From contig NZ_WKYV01000015.1 of assembly GCF_009677585.1 (NCBI RefSeq), forward strand, positions 121,625 through 185,624: a stretch of 64,000 bases of DNA, given 5' to 3'. Under the pieces are notes generated by a model that ran no database searches, was not told the DNA's origin, and saw nothing but the letters and a program-made list of their open reading frames with translations. Each line of letters starts with the position of its first letter. Position 1 is the stretch's first letter. The translations under genes were made by a program, and so were the position numbers. This document shows positions 63,325 to 64,000 of the stretch, piece after piece. The DNA is from Lactonifactor sp. BIOML-A5. GTDB lineage: Bacteria > Bacillota > Clostridia > Lachnospirales > Lachnospiraceae.

Positions 63325-64000
63325 TACTTGAGCTAAAAGATATCTGTAAAGATTATATGCAGGGCAAAATGACAATCCCTGTACTTAAAAATGTAAACTT
63401 CACCATGAAAGAGGGGGAGTATACGGCCATTATGGGGCCTTCCGGTTCCGGGAAAACCACTTTAATGAATATTATCGGATGCCTGGATAAGGCTACCAGC
63501 GGAGCCTTCTTCCTGGATGGAGTAGATATTAACAGCTGTTCAGACAACGCCATGTCAGATATTCGTCTAAACAAGATCGGGTTTGTTTTTCAGAGCTTTC
63601 AGCTGCTGCCCAGGCAGAGTGCTTTAGAGAATGTGGAACTTCCTCTGAGTTATGCAGGTGTGGGGCGCAGAGAAAGACAGGAAAAGGCGATTGCTGCGCT
63701 GACCCGCGTTGGGCTGGAGGACAGGGTAGACTTTAAGCCTACGCAGCTTTCCGGCGGGCAGAAACAGAGGGTTGCCATTGCCCGGGCTATGGTCAATAAT
63801 CCAAAGATACTGTTGGCAGATGAGCCTACCGGTGCGCTGGACTCCAGATCCGGGGAACAGGTAATGGAACTTTTCGGACGCCTGAACCAAGAAGGGGTCA
63901 CCATCTTAATGATTACCCATGATGCGGGGATAGCGTCTTATGCTCAGCGGGTTGTAACCATCAAAGACGGTATCCTGGCGGAAGAGGAGGGCAGAGAATG
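63321..64000 (+). CDS. ABC transporter ATP-binding protein (MacB/LolD type), at window edge
   Basis: 226 codons are visible. Walker A GPSGSGKTT, Q-loop FVFQSFQLLP, signature LSGGQKQRVAIARAM and Walker B ILLADEPTGALDS, all typical of the MacB/LolD/FtsE group. The window ends at GAATG, which fits a TGA stop and an overlapping ATG of a permease gene just outside, so the coding region is probably complete but for the last base. Confidence 0.93.
   Translation, partial: MILELKDICKDYMQGKMTIPVLKNVNFTMKEGEYTAIMGPSGSGKTTLMNIIGCLDKATSGAFFLDGVDINSCSDNAMSDIRLNKIGFVFQSFQLLPRQSALENVELPLSYAGVGRRERQEKAIAALTRVGLEDRVDFKPTQLSGGQKQRVAIARAMVNNPKILLADEPTGALDSRSGEQVMELFGRLNQEGVTILMITHDAGIASYAQRVVTIKDGILAEEEGRE

Overview
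The window looks like a chromosomal segment of a gut-type Lachnospiraceae (Clostridia; Blautia/Dorea/Mediterraneibacter-like). This rests on family-level recognition, not a database search. The main clues are a SCIFF peptide with its radical SAM maturase, B12-dependent NrdJ, fused SecDF, HemZ, a TIGR04086 membrane protein, a dgt-dnaG-rpoD macromolecular-synthesis cluster, paired half-size ChrA proteins and a moderate G+C content. Genes are dense, mostly on the + strand and in operons. I see no prophage, CRISPR array, integron or rRNA.

Layout. 1-1500: a repeat with a perfect hairpin, a GNAT acetyltransferase and an IS200/IS605 relic. 1.5-6.5 kb: a five-domain c-di-GMP signalling protein and nrdJ behind a leader hairpin that looks like an attenuator. 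6.6-12 kb: pyrH-frr-uppS-cdsA-dxr-rseP, a translation/isoprenoid/envelope run. 12.2-15.5 kb: a FadR-type regulator divergent from a 2-hydroxyacid dehydrogenase with a clear operator between them, then a peptidoglycan-binding protein. 15.6-22.2 kb: pstS-pstC-pstA-pstB-phoU-phoP-phoR behind a putative Pho box; PstS has its two halves in swapped order. 22.4-26.9 kb: chromate-transporter pair, corrinoid-reactivation-type protein, two gene relics joined at a deletion scar, rarA and tRNA-Leu(AAG). 27-30.5 kb: second repeat copy, amidohydrolase, nfo and an LrgAB pair. 30.7-38 kb: dgt-dnaG-rpoD-trmK-nif3-TGS/uridine kinase. 38-46.7 kb: membrane proteins, a sortase-type surface protein and the TIGR04086-scfA-scfB-secDF block. 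46.8-58.2 kb: recJ-apt-rel-MBL-hemZ-HD-GYP-hisS-aspS-rmlD. 58.2-64 kb: two transporters, third hairpin copy, a lipoprotein, and a MacA/MacB-type efflux system cut by the window edge.

The least explained signal is a hairpin family at 253-298, 27192-27398 and 60340-60567. Copies 2 and 3 have a conserved core of about 115-125 nt whose stems show compensatory changes. The core is clamped by perfect inverted arms of 41 and 57 bp that are unrelated between copies. Copy 1 sits in the same outer flanks as copy 2 but has only a short hairpin and no core. All three lie just past the 3' end of a minus-strand gene. Independent point mutation cannot readily produce perfect but unrelated arms, so some concerted copying process is implied. 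I do not recognise the family.
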